Origin: Acidobacteriota bacterium
GTDB lineage: Bacteria; Acidobacteriota; Terriglobia; Terriglobales; Acidobacteriaceae
NCBI GenBank assembly: GCA_021792135.1
Contig: JAJYVF010000003.1
Span: forward strand, 154,326 to 218,325
DNA length: 64,000 nt
Direction of reading: 5' to 3'
Shown here: in pieces, positions 26,286 to 35,678 of the stretch
How the letters are laid out: every line of letters begins with the position of its first letter
Numbering within the stretch: the first letter of the stretch is position 1
Notes under the pieces: generated by a model
The model's input: the letters and a program-made list of their open reading frames with translations, nothing else
What the model was told of the DNA's origin: nothing
The model's database searches: none
Translations under genes and position numbers: made by a program

Positions 26286-28070
26286 ATGAAAGCGTGGACG
26301 CGCGGTATCTTGTGTCTTCTCGTGGCATTGTGCGCCGGGGCTGCAGGAATTGCTCAGCCTGGCGCTGCGCCGGAATCGGCCGGCCATACCCCCTGGTGGA
26401 AGAACGCGGTCATCTATGAGATCTATCCGCGCAGCTTTCAGGACTCCAACCGCAACGGCATCGGCGACCTGAACGGCATCACCTCGCGCCTCGATTACCT
26501 GCAGAACCTGGGCGTGAATGCCATCTGGCTTACGCCGATCTATCCCTCGCCGCAGGTGGATTTCGGCTACGACATCTCCGATTACACGGCCATTGACCCG
26601 CAGTATGGCACGATGGCGGATTTCGACCGCCTCACCGCCGAGGCTCGAAAACGCAATATCGGCGTGATCATGGACCTGGTGCTCAACCACACCTCCGACA
26701 AGCACCCCTGGTTCATCGAATCGGCCAGCTCCCGCACCAACCCCAAAGCCGACTGGTATGTCTGGCACGACCCGAAGATTGTCAATGGCAAGCGCGAGCC
26801 GCCCAACAACTGGCAATCCGTTTTCGGCCACTCCGCCTGGCAGTGGGATCCGGCCAGGAAGCAGTACTACTATCATCGCTTCTACATCCAGCAGCCGGAT
26901 CTGAACTGGAACAATCCCCAGGTTCGCAAGGCTATGTACGACATGGTGCGGTTCTGGATCCGGCATGGCGTTGCCGGCTTCCGTCTCGATGCTATCACCT
27001 CGCTCTTCGAGGATCCCAGCTTCAGCAATGAGGCCTACGTGCTCGGTCCCGACGGCAAGCCGGTCATCAACGCCTACGGCGACAAGGAGGTCATGACGAA
27101 CAAGACGGACAACCTGCCGGAGGTGCATGACGTGCTGCGCGAACTGCGGCGGGTGGCCGACGAGGCCGGCAATCGCAATGTCGTGCTGATCGGCGAAACA
27201 TATCTGGAGTCCATCGCCGATCTGCGCAAAATGTACGGCCCGCGCAACGATGAGCTGCAGCTGCCCATGGACATGCAGGTGGGCTTCATCAACAAACTGG
27301 ACGTGCCGCTCTTCCGCCGGAGAATCAACGAAGCGGAGACGGAGATCGGCGACAACCAGCCGCTGTTCGTCTTTGACAACCATGACAACCCGCGCTGGGA
27401 TCGCTACCAGCTCAGCGCCTCCGGAACGCCGGTATTCGGCTACGGCCCCCACCACGCCGGTATCGGCCGTGTGCTCGCGACCATCCTCTTTGCCTCACGC
27501 GACACCGCGATGTTCTATTACGGCGACGAGATCGGCATGGTCACCACCCCACCCACCCGCAAGGAAGACGTGAAGGACCCCATCGGCATTACCGGCTGGC
27601 CGAAGGAAAAAGGACGCGACGGCGAGCGTACGCCGATGCAGTGGAACGATGGTCCGGACGCCGGATTCTCCGCCGGCCATGTGAAAACCTGGCTGCCCAT
27701 TCCGCCGAGCTACACCACTTACAACGTCGCTGCGGAACAGGACCAGCCGAATTCCATGCTGCACTGGTATGAGCAGCTGATGGCGCTCAGGAAGCAGGAT
27801 CCGGCCCTCCACTCGGGCGACGAGATCATGCTGAATACCAGCGACAACAAGGTCCTTTCCTGGCTGCGGAAGGCGCCCGACGGTGAGGCCGTGGTCGTAG
27901 CCTGCAACTTCACCGATCAGCCCCGGACGGTCAATCTGGACGTGTCTGCCCAGGGTGTTCAGGGTACCCACGCCAGCACCCTGATGATCACGCCCGGCAC
28001 GCCTGAACCGGCATCGCTCAGCAAGGTGCAGCTCGGACCTTACGGCGTTTATGTCGGTAAGGTCCAGTAA
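26286..28070 (+). CDS. Secreted GH13 alpha-glucosidase
   Basis: 594 residues with a signal peptide (MKAWTRGILCLLVALCAGAAGIAQ). Glycoside hydrolase family 13 regions are all present: MDLVLNHTSDKHPWF (I), GFRLDAI with the nucleophile Asp (II), LIGETYLE with the acid/base Glu (III), and FDNHDNPR (IV). A C-terminal beta-domain follows from about residue 500. The profile fits alpha-glucosidases or oligo-1,6-glucosidases acting on malto-oligosaccharides, in the periplasm or outside. The frame is open far upstream; ATG 26286 is chosen for the signal peptide and a GGGGAG site. Confidence 0.93.
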   Translation: MKAWTRGILCLLVALCAGAAGIAQPGAAPESAGHTPWWKNAVIYEIYPRSFQDSNRNGIGDLNGITSRLDYLQNLGVNAIWLTPIYPSPQVDFGYDISDYTAIDPQYGTMADFDRLTAEARKRNIGVIMDLVLNHTSDKHPWFIESASSRTNPKADWYVWHDPKIVNGKREPPNNWQSVFGHSAWQWDPARKQYYYHRFYIQQPDLNWNNPQVRKAMYDMVRFWIRHGVAGFRLDAITSLFEDPSFSNEAYVLGPDGKPVINAYGDKEVMTNKTDNLPEVHDVLRELRRVADEAGNRNVVLIGETYLESIADLRKMYGPRNDELQLPMDMQVGFINKLDVPLFRRRINEAETEIGDNQPLFVFDNHDNPRWDRYQLSASGTPVFGYGPHHAGIGRVLATILFASRDTAMFYYGDEIGMVTTPPTRKEDVKDPIGITGWPKEKGRDGERTPMQWNDGPDAGFSAGHVKTWLPIPPSYTTYNVAAEQDQPNSMLHWYEQLMALRKQDPALHSGDEIMLNTSDNKVLSWLRKAPDGEAVVVACNFTDQPRTVNLDVSAQGVQGTHASTLMITPGTPEPASLSKVQLGPYGVYVGKVQ

Positions 28071-28082
28071 CACGAACGAAAT

Positions 28083-28313
28083 TCAGTCTCGGCCGGAGTC
28101 CTGTTGCGACCCCTCAGGATTTCGGCCGTTGCGCCATGGACAATGGCGGCATCCCGAGCCACAGCACAAGCCGCGACGCATATGGTACGCCTCGGTGAAG
28201 ACCAGATACGGGCCTTCGCGGTAGTAATCGCGGCCCTCGACGAGCGTCTCCCGATTTGCGGCCCCGGTCTCAGGCAAGGGCGCCGCCTTCCAGCTCCGTC
28301 TGATTCCAGTCAT
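28083..28313 (-). CDS. DUF5522-type small Cys-rich protein
   Basis: 76 residues. The core GRDYYREGPYLVFTEAYH followed by RGLCCGSGCRHCPWR is the diagnostic pattern of DUF5522 (four closely spaced cysteines, probably metal-binding). The ATG lies inside the last codons of the Lhr helicase gene, overlapping by 44 bp in another frame, so it is likely co-translated with it. Function of the family is not known to me. Confidence 0.75.
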   Translation of the reverse strand: MTGIRRSWKAAPLPETGAANRETLVEGRDYYREGPYLVFTEAYHMRRGLCCGSGCRHCPWRNGRNPEGSQQDSGRD

Positions 28314-31300
28314 TCGCGCCCGGCAGCGGCATTTCCACGACCGCCGGCTCCTGCGCGCGTTCGGACAGAGGCAGCGTAACCGTGTTCCCTGGAATGCAGG
28401 CAGGCCGCTCCCCCGGTATGACGATCCCCACGAGGTTCATGGGATCGGCGGCCGCGAAGGTAAGCGGCGGCATCTCCGCGAGCGTTCGCATGCGATTCGC
28501 CCGCAGAGCATCGGCGGATTCGGGCAGGGCAAACTGCTCGCCCCCGAAGCCGGAGACAAATCGCCCGCCGCGCACGATGCCGCGCGCTTCCAGGCGGCGA
28601 AACATGCCGGCCAGTTCGCGCCAGGCCGGGACAGTGGTTTCGCGCCCCAGCACCTCTCGGAGGACAATGCCGTAGCGGCGCAGCAGCATCCTGCAGGCCG
28701 ACTCGATCCGGGCGTCGTGCCGCAGAGCGGCTTCCCCCGGACTTTCGGGTCGCAACGGATCGTCGGGCTCCACCAGCAGCGCCCAGCGCCCCGAAGCATT
28801 TCTGCTCCTGGAGCGGCCCAGACCGGAGAAGGCCTGCTTGCGTCGCGGGTCGATCAGCACCCGCAGGCTCTCGAAGCCGTCGGCCGTTACCACGCCCGCG
28901 GCCACCAGCTCCCAGAGCGCACGCTGCACATCTTCGGCAGGCGCCGCCAGCGTACGGGTCAGATCGGTGGCGAACATCGCGCCCCGGCCACTCAGCAGCG
29001 AACGAACCCGGTTGGCGAGTTCGCTCAGGCATGCAGTGAGGTTTACCTCCGGGATTTGCCGCCGCGACAGGCACAAATCCATCCACAGTGCCTCTTCCCG
29101 CAGAAAGAACGTGATCGGCGCCTGGCTGGTGGGAACCACGCGTCGCGGCCCCCCGCTGGCCGCGTCGGCAAAGGCCGGATGCGGCGAGATGCGGCCCCAG
29201 CCCACAGCGCCGGTGAGACAGAGCGCATCAAGCCAGCGCGGATCATAGCCGGCGACCCGCCGCGGCAGGATCGAGCGTTCCCACTCTGCCGCCGGCGCCT
29301 CAAAGCCCTCCAGCCCCCGGAGCGCCTCCAGCAACCCCTGCTCGCCTGTAAGCTGCCGCTGTGAGCCTAGATGCTGCCAGTCGAGCAGGAAGCGCATGTA
29401 GACGCCGGGCGTCGCAGGCTCGATTTGCCTGCGCAGGCTGTGCAGCGTGCGCTTGTGGATCCGCTGCAGGATGCGCCGCTCACACCACTCCACCTCTTCG
29501 TCCTTCTGCACGATCTCCGCGGGGCCGCGCTCAAAATGACCGCGCAGAATCGTTCCCATCGACTCCAGCCGCAGCATCTGCTTCCAGATGTCTCCCGCAT
29601 CGAGACCCAGGCGCGCTGCCATGTCCGCCGAAGTCGTGAGGCCGACAATTTGTAACCATCCCTGCAGCGTTTTCTTCAGAACGTCGCCGGGGGCCGAGCC
29701 TTCTGTCCCCACTTGTAACAGGTCCGGCACCGAATTCCCGATGGTCTCGAGATCCGGCCACAGAATGCGCAGCCACGCCATGCGCTCCGCCGCCGCGAAG
29801 TACTCGCGCCCATTCGCGCGGATGATCATGGCCCTGCCAGTCTTTTCGAGACGATCCAGGAAAATATCCCAGTCGCGGCAGCCGCCGGAACCGGACAACG
29901 TCTCCGCGGGAAATACAACCACGCCGCAGAGCAGATCGTGCAGCTCGTGTTCGTCGCGAATGTCCGGCCAGATCTCTGCGCGAACTGCGGCAATGGCTCC
30001 CGGCGAGAGCCGCCCCGCTTCGCCCAGCACGGCATCCGGCAGTATGCCGCGCATCTGCACGGCGCGCGCCCGCCGCTCTTCGAGCCCGGCATCGTCGAGA
30101 TACGAATACGGGCTTGCGCTGAGCAGTTCGTGCGCAAAGGCGGAGGGCGTCGTCGTATCGATCGCAACACAGCGGATGCTGCCATCGTGCATCGCCGCCA
30201 GCATGGCCTTCAGGCCCTCCAGGTCCATGGCCTCGCCCAGCACGTCGCGCATCACCTCCCGCACCAGCGGGTGGTCGGGAATCTGAATATCGCCCTCGAT
30301 GTTCTCGAAGCAGGCCGCCGCCTGCGGAAAGACGCTGGCCAGCAGGTCATCCGAACGAATCCGCTGTACCTGCGGCGCCACTTTCTTTCCCTTCTGGAAC
30401 CGCAGCAGTTGCAGACTCCGCGATGCATTCCACCGCCAGCGTGTTTTGAAGATCGGCGATGCGAGCGACGCCTGCTCCAGCAGTTCCGTAACCGTCGCCT
30501 CTGTGAGGAAATGAAACGTATCGCTCAGCGGAAAGCTGTGCTGCTCGGCCAGGCAGATATTCAGCCCGTTATCGCTCGCCGCTGCCTGCAGTTCGAAATT
30601 GAATCCCCGGCAAAAACGCTTGCGCAGTGCCAGCCCCCAGGCCTTGTTGATGCGGCCTCCGAAGGGCGCATGCAGAATAAGCTGCATGCCTCCCCCCTCA
30701 TCGAAAAATCGTTCCGCAACAATTGTCGTTACAGATGGGACCGTCCCCAGCACAGCGCGGCCGGCCGCTACGTAGGCAATCAGCTGCAGGGCTCCGGCGT
30801 CGTCGACACCACACTCTGCCGTCAGGAACGCAACCGTCTCCGCGACTTCCGGCGCCGCGGGGCTGACATAGCCGGGCATCACTCCCGGCGTGCGGCGGTC
30901 GATCTCCACGCGCAGCTCGGAGACAAATTCCGAAAGCTCGCGGGTTCGCTGCGGAGCTTCGCCGAACCAGAATGGCAGTGTCGGCGGTTGACCGTTCGCA
31001 TCTTCCACCAGCACGCGCCCCGCGGACTCAATGCGCTGGATACGCCAGCTCGCATTGCCCAGCTGCACCACATCGCCGGGCGACGAATCAACAGCAAAAT
31101 GCTCATCGAGGGTGGCGATCTGCACGCCTTCCGGCTGCAGAATCACGGGAAACAGAGCCGCATCGGGAATGGCGCCGCCATTGGTGATCGCCGTGGTGCG
31201 CGCGCCGCGCCGAGCCTGGATGCGCCCGTGCACACGATCGCGCAGCAGGTACGCGCCATACCGGCCGCGGCCGGACTCGATCCCCTCGGTCAGCAGCGTG

Positions 31301-32742
31301 AGCGCCTGGTCGAATTCCTCCCACTGCAAATCCCTGTACGGCCAGGCGCGGTGGAACACCTCAAACAGCGCGCGTTCCTGCCACGGCTCCGCGGCACAGG
31401 CGGCGACGATCTGCTGCATGAGCACGTCGAAGGGTTTGGCTGGAATTTCCAGCCGGTCCAGCACGCCCGACCGCATCGCCCGCACCAGCGCGGCCTCTTC
31501 CACCAGATCGTCGCGTGTCAGAGCAAAGAATCGGCCCTTCGGGATGGCTCCCCTCCAGTGCCCCGCGCGTCCGATCCGCTGCATCCCAACCGAAATCGAG
31601 CGCGGCGATTGAATCTGACAGACCAGGTCGACGGTCCCGATGTCGATGCCGAGCTCCAGCGAGGCCGTCGCCACCAGAACCCGAACTTGCCCTTCCTTCA
31701 GTCGCCGCTCCGATTCGAGCCGCAGCCGACGCGACAGGCTGCCGTGGTGGCAGGCGACGTTCTCCGTGCCAAGCCGCTCGCCCAGCTGGAAGGCCACGCG
31801 CTCCGCCATGCTGCGGGTATTCACGAACACCAGAGTGGAGCGGTGCTGCTGGGTCAGCTCGGCGATGCGCGTGTAGACGCTCTCCCACACCGGCCTGGTC
31901 GCGACCGCGCCCAGTTCCTCTGTGGGCACCTCCACCGCCAGATCCAGCGCCCGCCGTTGCCCCGTCTGCACAATGGCCACCTCATCTCCCCGCGTTCCCC
32001 GCAGGAACTCCGCGACCAGTTCGATGGGGTTCTGTGTGGCCGATAAACCAATACGTAACAGCGCCGGGTGCTTGAGCAGGCTGCCTCCGGCGAGCAGCTC
32101 ATTCTCGCCCCGCACCAGCGCATCCAGGCGTTCCAGGCTGAGTGCCAGGTGCGAGCCGCGCTTATCGTCGGCGATCGAGTGAATCTCATCCACGATGACG
32201 GTGTGAACGCGGCGCAGATGCTCGCGGCTCTTTTCCGCCGTCAGCAGGATGTAGAGCGACTCGGGCGTCGTGACCAGGATATGTGGAGGCGTCTTCAGCA
32301 TGGCGCGGCGTTCGGCGGCCGGCGTGTCGCCGGTGCGCACCGCGGCGCGAATCAGCGGGCACAAATACCCCCGCGACAGAGCCAGTTGCTGGATTTCTCG
32401 CAGCGGCGTTTCCAGGTTCTTCTGCACGTCGTTGGACAGCGCCTTGAGCGGCGATACGTACACCACTTCCGTCTCGCACCCGAGCCGCCCATCCAGCGCT
32501 TTCCGCAGCAGCGTATCGATGCAGATCAGAAACGCGGCCAGTGTCTTGCCCGAGCCGGTGGGAGCGGAGATCAGCACCGGTCTGCCCGCCAGAATCAGCG
32601 GCCAGCCCTCTTCCTGCGGCTCCGTCGGGGTCGCGAACCGGCGAACGAACCACTCCTGCACCAGCGGGTGAGCCCAGGCGAGCGAATCGGGGATAAGCAG
32701 ATCCGGAAACCTCTCCGGGACTGGGGTCGCCGGGAGCAGCAT
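28270..32742 (-). CDS. lhr: Lhr-type large ATP-dependent helicase
   Basis: 1490-residue superfamily-2 helicase, the long Lhr (Lhr-L) form. Walker A in SAPTGSGKTLAAF, motif II DEIHS, motif Ib TTPESLYILL, and motifs V-VI in LELGIDIGTVDLVCQ and QRIGRAGHWRG. The core is followed by the Lhr winged-helix/beta-barrel module and the long C-terminal region typical of the family. In mycobacteria and E. coli Lhr is a 3'-5' DNA helicase induced by or linked to DNA damage. Last gene partner is the DUF5522 protein. Confidence 0.95.
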   Translation of the reverse strand: MLLPATPVPERFPDLLIPDSLAWAHPLVQEWFVRRFATPTEPQEEGWPLILAGRPVLISAPTGSGKTLAAFLICIDTLLRKALDGRLGCETEVVYVSPLKALSNDVQKNLETPLREIQQLALSRGYLCPLIRAAVRTGDTPAAERRAMLKTPPHILVTTPESLYILLTAEKSREHLRRVHTVIVDEIHSIADDKRGSHLALSLERLDALVRGENELLAGGSLLKHPALLRIGLSATQNPIELVAEFLRGTRGDEVAIVQTGQRRALDLAVEVPTEELGAVATRPVWESVYTRIAELTQQHRSTLVFVNTRSMAERVAFQLGERLGTENVACHHGSLSRRLRLESERRLKEGQVRVLVATASLELGIDIGTVDLVCQIQSPRSISVGMQRIGRAGHWRGAIPKGRFFALTRDDLVEEAALVRAMRSGVLDRLEIPAKPFDVLMQQIVAACAAEPWQERALFEVFHRAWPYRDLQWEEFDQALTLLTEGIESGRGRYGAYLLRDRVHGRIQARRGARTTAITNGGAIPDAALFPVILQPEGVQIATLDEHFAVDSSPGDVVQLGNASWRIQRIESAGRVLVEDANGQPPTLPFWFGEAPQRTRELSEFVSELRVEIDRRTPGVMPGYVSPAAPEVAETVAFLTAECGVDDAGALQLIAYVAAGRAVLGTVPSVTTIVAERFFDEGGGMQLILHAPFGGRINKAWGLALRKRFCRGFNFELQAAASDNGLNICLAEQHSFPLSDTFHFLTEATVTELLEQASLASPIFKTRWRWNASRSLQLLRFQKGKKVAPQVQRIRSDDLLASVFPQAAACFENIEGDIQIPDHPLVREVMRDVLGEAMDLEGLKAMLAAMHDGSIRCVAIDTTTPSAFAHELLSASPYSYLDDAGLEERRARAVQMRGILPDAVLGEAGRLSPGAIAAVRAEIWPDIRDEHELHDLLCGVVVFPAETLSGSGGCRDWDIFLDRLEKTGRAMIIRANGREYFAAAERMAWLRILWPDLETIGNSVPDLLQVGTEGSAPGDVLKKTLQGWLQIVGLTTSADMAARLGLDAGDIWKQMLRLESMGTILRGHFERGPAEIVQKDEEVEWCERRILQRIHKRTLHSLRRQIEPATPGVYMRFLLDWQHLGSQRQLTGEQGLLEALRGLEGFEAPAAEWERSILPRRVAGYDPRWLDALCLTGAVGWGRISPHPAFADAASGGPRRVVPTSQAPITFFLREEALWMDLCLSRRQIPEVNLTACLSELANRVRSLLSGRGAMFATDLTRTLAAPAEDVQRALWELVAAGVVTADGFESLRVLIDPRRKQAFSGLGRSRSRNASGRWALLVEPDDPLRPESPGEAALRHDARIESACRMLLRRYGIVLREVLGRETTVPAWRELAGMFRRLEARGIVRGGRFVSGFGGEQFALPESADALRANRMRTLAEMPPLTFAAADPMNLVGIVIPGERPACIPGNTVTLPLSERAQEPAVVEMPLPGANDWNQTELEGGALA

Positions 32743-32780
32743 CTGCCTATTCTAATCCGAATCTTCGTTTCTTCTTCGCC

Positions 32781-33398
32781 ATGCCTGAGGATGAATCTGC
32801 GATACTTTTTCCCGTGCCCGCCAAACTCTTTGTTCTCGTATTCTTCCTGGCGCCGCCGGTGGTGCTGGCGGCCGCTGCACCGCCGTTCGCGTCCTCCAGT
32901 CCACCGGCAGAAACCTCGGCGTGGCGGGAAAAGGTCACGGAGATGCTGCCGCTCCTGGGCCATCGCAACTGGATCGCCATCGTCGACTCCGCCTACCCGC
33001 TGCAGGTGTCGCCGGGAGTGGAAACCGTCGAGACCAACTCCAGCCTCATCGGCGTTCTGCACTTTGTGCTCGGCGCGATCGGCCATTCCGAGCACGTCGG
33101 TCCGGAAATCTTCATGGACGCGGAGCTTCCGTTTTTGACCGAGCAGGACGCGCCCGGTGCGGCCCGGTACCGGGCGAACGTCGCTGATGTACTGCGCGGC
33201 TATCCGGTGCAGTCCATGCTGCACGACAAGATCATCGCGGATCTCGACCAGACCGGCAGAACCTTTCAGGTACTGGTGCTCAAGACCAACCTGACGATTC
33301 CCTATTCCTCGGTCTTCATCCGGCTGAACTGCAAATACTGGGGCAACGATGCCGAACGCCGGCTGCGGGAGAAAATGGCCGGGAGGTCCGGACACTGA
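32781..33398 (+). CDS. Exported RbsD/FucU-like protein
   Basis: 205 residues. After a hydrophobic signal-like stretch (KLFVLVFFLAPPVVLAAAAP) comes LPLLGHRNWIAIVDSAYPLQ, matching the RbsD/FucU N-terminal motif, and near the end TFQVLV...NLTIPYSSVFIRL corresponds to the TGE-x-x-PY strand of that fold. Classical RbsD and FucU are cytoplasmic mutarotases of ribose and fucose; this one carries an export signal and a poorly conserved active site, so its ligand is open. Divergent from lhr with only 38 bp between starts. Confidence 0.65.
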   Translation: MPEDESAILFPVPAKLFVLVFFLAPPVVLAAAAPPFASSSPPAETSAWREKVTEMLPLLGHRNWIAIVDSAYPLQVSPGVETVETNSSLIGVLHFVLGAIGHSEHVGPEIFMDAELPFLTEQDAPGAARYRANVADVLRGYPVQSMLHDKIIADLDQTGRTFQVLVLKTNLTIPYSSVFIRLNCKYWGNDAERRLREKMAGRSGH

Positions 33399-33474
33399 GT
33401 CTGGGAAATACCCGTCACGCCGCCGCTGTCGTCGTTCTCACGGCTGAACTCCCCTCGCTCCCGGCTGCGGCTGA

Positions 33475-33762
33475 TTAGAGATCCTGCTTCTTTGCGGGCG
33501 CTGCTTCCGGCACCGCCGGAACAGCTTCCTGGGGGGGGATGAGCGGCAGTTCTTCGACTACCTGGATGCCGGCGCGGCGCAGCAGCTGCAGAACCATCGG
33601 CCGGCTCAGCCGCGTGGCGTCGTACTCGACGCGAATCGTCTTCCATTCCTCGCTGAGCTGGATGCGGCGAACGCCATAAACCTCGCGCATATTGCCCAGA
33701 GCGAACATCGCCGCTTCGCCCGGATGGTTTTCGTAGCGGTAGAGGACCTCGAGCTGCGTCAT
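33475..33762 (-). CDS. Small protein with HMA-like fold
   Basis: 95 residues. The length and strand/helix rhythm (LEVLYRYENHPGEAAMFALGNMREVYGVRRIQL, then WKTIRVEYDATRLSRPMVLQLLRRAGIQV) resemble a heavy-metal-associated ferredoxin-like domain, but the metal CxxC is absent. A Pro/Ala-rich tail (PQEAVPAVPEAAPAKKQDL) follows. It may be a structural relative without metal binding. It is followed on this strand by no close gene. Confidence 0.6.
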   Translation of the reverse strand: MTQLEVLYRYENHPGEAAMFALGNMREVYGVRRIQLSEEWKTIRVEYDATRLSRPMVLQLLRRAGIQVVEELPLIPPQEAVPAVPEAAPAKKQDL

Positions 33763-33845
33763 GCCTCTGATGATACCAGGGAAAGCCGGTATTCCGGTCT
33801 GCAGTCGAGGAGAGGCGGTTGCAGGTCCGCGCCTGCGGTAACCCG

Positions 33846-34487
33846 CTACAGTCGCACGCCGGGCTGCAGAAACGGGTTTGATTCCCGCTCCCGGCCGATG
33901 GTGGTTTCCGGGCCGTGGCCGGGAATCACGCGCGTCCCGTCCGGCAGCGCCAGCAGACGATCATGCAGGGAACGCAGAATCTGGCGGCCGTCGCCGCCCG
34001 GCAGATCCGTCCTGCCGATGGAGCCGGCAAACAGCGTGTCGCCGGCCAGCAGCAGGTGCTCCGGCGCGAAATGCAGGCAGATGCTGCCCTGGGTGTGGCC
34101 CGGGGTGTGGAGGATCCGGGCCGTGTGTCCGGCAATGCCCAGGATCATTCCCTCTTCTGCGCTGGCATCGGGCGGGGCGACCTCCGGCGTGGGAATGCCC
34201 AGCCAGTTCGCCTGCATATCCATCATCGTCAGCAGCGGCAGGTCGTTCTGGTTCAGCAGAATCGGGGCGCCGGTTGCTCTTTTCAGCTGGACCGCTCCGC
34301 CCACATGGTCGATGTGGCCGTGCGTCACCACAATCTGCTTCAGGGTGAGCTTGTGCCGGGCGAGACGGGAGAGAATCTGAGGAACATTGTCACCAGGATC
34401 GACGACCATGGCTTCCCCCGTCGTCTCATCGCCCAGGATCGTGCAGTTGCACTGGAGCGGGCCGACGGGGAAGCTATCGAGAATCAC
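33846..34487 (-). CDS. Metallo-beta-lactamase-fold hydrolase (glyoxalase II-like)
   Basis: 213 residues. Metal motif THGHIDHVGG, further ligands in LHTPGHTQGS, LLAGDTLFAGSIGRTDLPGG and the C-terminal VIPGHGPETTIGRE. This is the pattern of hydroxyacylglutathione hydrolase-like enzymes that cleave thioesters. It lies 9 bp after the secG stop with the same orientation, probably one transcript. Confidence 0.9.
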   Translation of the reverse strand: MILDSFPVGPLQCNCTILGDETTGEAMVVDPGDNVPQILSRLARHKLTLKQIVVTHGHIDHVGGAVQLKRATGAPILLNQNDLPLLTMMDMQANWLGIPTPEVAPPDASAEEGMILGIAGHTARILHTPGHTQGSICLHFAPEHLLLAGDTLFAGSIGRTDLPGGDGRQILRSLHDRLLALPDGTRVIPGHGPETTIGRERESNPFLQPGVRL

Positions 34488-34496
34488 AACGTTAGC

Positions 34497-34796
34497 TTAT
34501 TTCCTGGGAGCCGGGGCGCTGTGGGTCACCGGCGTTCCTGACAGTACCGAATGACTGCGCGCCGTCTGGTGCTGCAGCATGATGGTGAGTGCGATCGAGG
34601 TCACCACAAAAATTCCGGCCAGCCAGGTGGTGCTCTTGGTCAGCAGATTAGCCGTCGAACGCGGGCCAAAAGCCGTCTGCGAACCCTGTCCGCCGAAAGC
34701 GGCAGCCAGATCGGCGCTCTTTCCCTGCTGCAGCAGGATGATGACGATCAGCAGCAGGCAAACAATAATGTGGATGATGGTAACGAAGATAATCAC
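34497..34796 (-). CDS. secG: Preprotein translocase subunit SecG
   Basis: 99 residues with two transmembrane helices: IIFVTIIHIIVCLLLIVIIL and WLAGIFVVTSIALTIML. Between them the SecG loop QGKSADLAAAFGGQGSQTAFG is typical. GTG 34796 is preferred since the longer frame would run back into the tRNA. It assists protein export through SecYEG. It lies 50 bp downstream of tRNA-Leu. Confidence 0.92.
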   Translation of the reverse strand: MIIFVTIIHIIVCLLLIVIILLQQGKSADLAAAFGGQGSQTAFGPRSTANLLTKSTTWLAGIFVVTSIALTIMLQHQTARSHSVLSGTPVTHSAPAPRK

Positions 34797-34846
34797 GCTG
34801 TGACTCGGAAACCTCGGGGCGCGCCGAAAACGCAGGCCGAAAATTT

Positions 34847-34932
34847 TGGTGCGGAAGGGGGGACTTGAACCCCCATGCCTTTTGGGCGCCACCCCCTCAA
34901 GATGGTGTGTCTGCCAATTTCACCACTTCCGC
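34847..34932 (-). tRNA. tRNA-Leu (GAG)
   Basis: The acceptor GCGGAAG (5' end at 34932) pairs with CTTCCGC, followed by A and an encoded CCA (34847-34849). Anticodon stem CCATC/GGTGG encloses the loop TTGAGGG, giving anticodon GAG at 34896-34898 for CUC/CUU codons. The T-arm GGGGGTTCAAGTCCCCC is perfect and the long variable arm is as expected for a class II tRNA. Confidence 0.97.
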
Positions 34933-35009
34933 GCTTAAAAACTGCTTTCTTTCAGTCCTTTGACAGGAGCCGCTGTTGAGGGCCGGTTCCTGTGTATTCA
35001 TTTTTGTCA

Positions 35010-35272
35010 CTACCCTGCGCCTCGTCCTCTGTGTGCCGGTCGGCGGCTCTCAAGTCCGTCCACTCGCATCAACAACGCCTGCACGGCGTAGGCCTGCGGT
35101 GCACGCAGCGCATCGTCGCTTTAATGGTATCGTGGCCCGCCACGTACTGCAACGTAAACGGGTCGGTGTGCTCGCCGGCCTCGGTCAGGAAGGTATGTCC
35201 GCAGCCCATGCAGCCCAGCGTCGGGATGGGTGGGGATATTAGCCGCAGATCCCCAATCTGGGCTTCGAGCAC
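35010..35272 (-). pseudogene. Remnant of a tyrosine recombinase (integrase C-terminus)
   Basis: The frame encodes HTFLTEAGEHTDPFTLQ, YVAGHDTIKATMRCVH, the C-terminal catalytic segment of phage-type integrases. The Arg of the usual RHTF is Gly here and the nucleophilic Tyr (usual RYVHP) is Cys. After this the reading shifts: the next frame gives YAVQALLMRVDGLESR up to a TAG at 35010-35012, continuing the family's C-terminus. So at least one frameshift and two active-site losses. It sits 78 bp upstream of tRNA-Leu. Confidence 0.7.
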
Positions 35273-35678
35273 CCACGCTCCGAGAGGCCGGGCCGGATCG
35301 CCGGGGTGAGTGAATACATGGGAACTTCGATATCCCTATCAGCCGGTCTCTTCGCCCCCTGTTACCGCCTGAGCACAGCCCCCCATCGTGACGGTTGGCG
35401 TGGATGGGGTGGCGCATCAGTGCCCTGGCCAAGCCTCACCGTGAAGGCCTGCGTCCGATTCTAATCCTGATAAACTCAGGATGTGGATTGGCTGGAACTT
35501 CTGCTCCACGCGGCGAAGGGGTTCGCCGAGACTGCTGTCTGATCCTGCCTGATGCGGATAGACGGATGATGACCCCTGACGAGGTTTCGTCGGGGTGTTT
35601 CTCCCGACCTCCGGCAATCCTCGAAAGCCACGAAGGAGCAGCAACGCGGGCTAGGTGCTTGCCCGTGCACGGTATGTC
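35273..35678. other. Intergenic stretch with a hairpin only
   Basis: About 400 bp between the integrase remnant and the metallophosphatase. No coding frame is convincing on either strand. It holds one hairpin at 35573-35595 and presumably the promoter of the metallophosphatase gene. It may be the rest of a decayed mobile element. Confidence 0.4.
35573..35595 (+). terminator. Hairpin with downstream T-rich tail
   Basis: CCCC-T-GACGA pairs with TCGTC-GGGG around the loop GGTT, with a single bulged T, followed by TGTTTCTC. Shape fits an intrinsic terminator on the plus strand, though no gene ends just upstream. Confidence 0.35.

Noticed and set aside
29938..32046. 702-codon plus-strand ORF
   Set aside because: Antisense to the lhr helicase core, where the helicase motifs are unmistakable.
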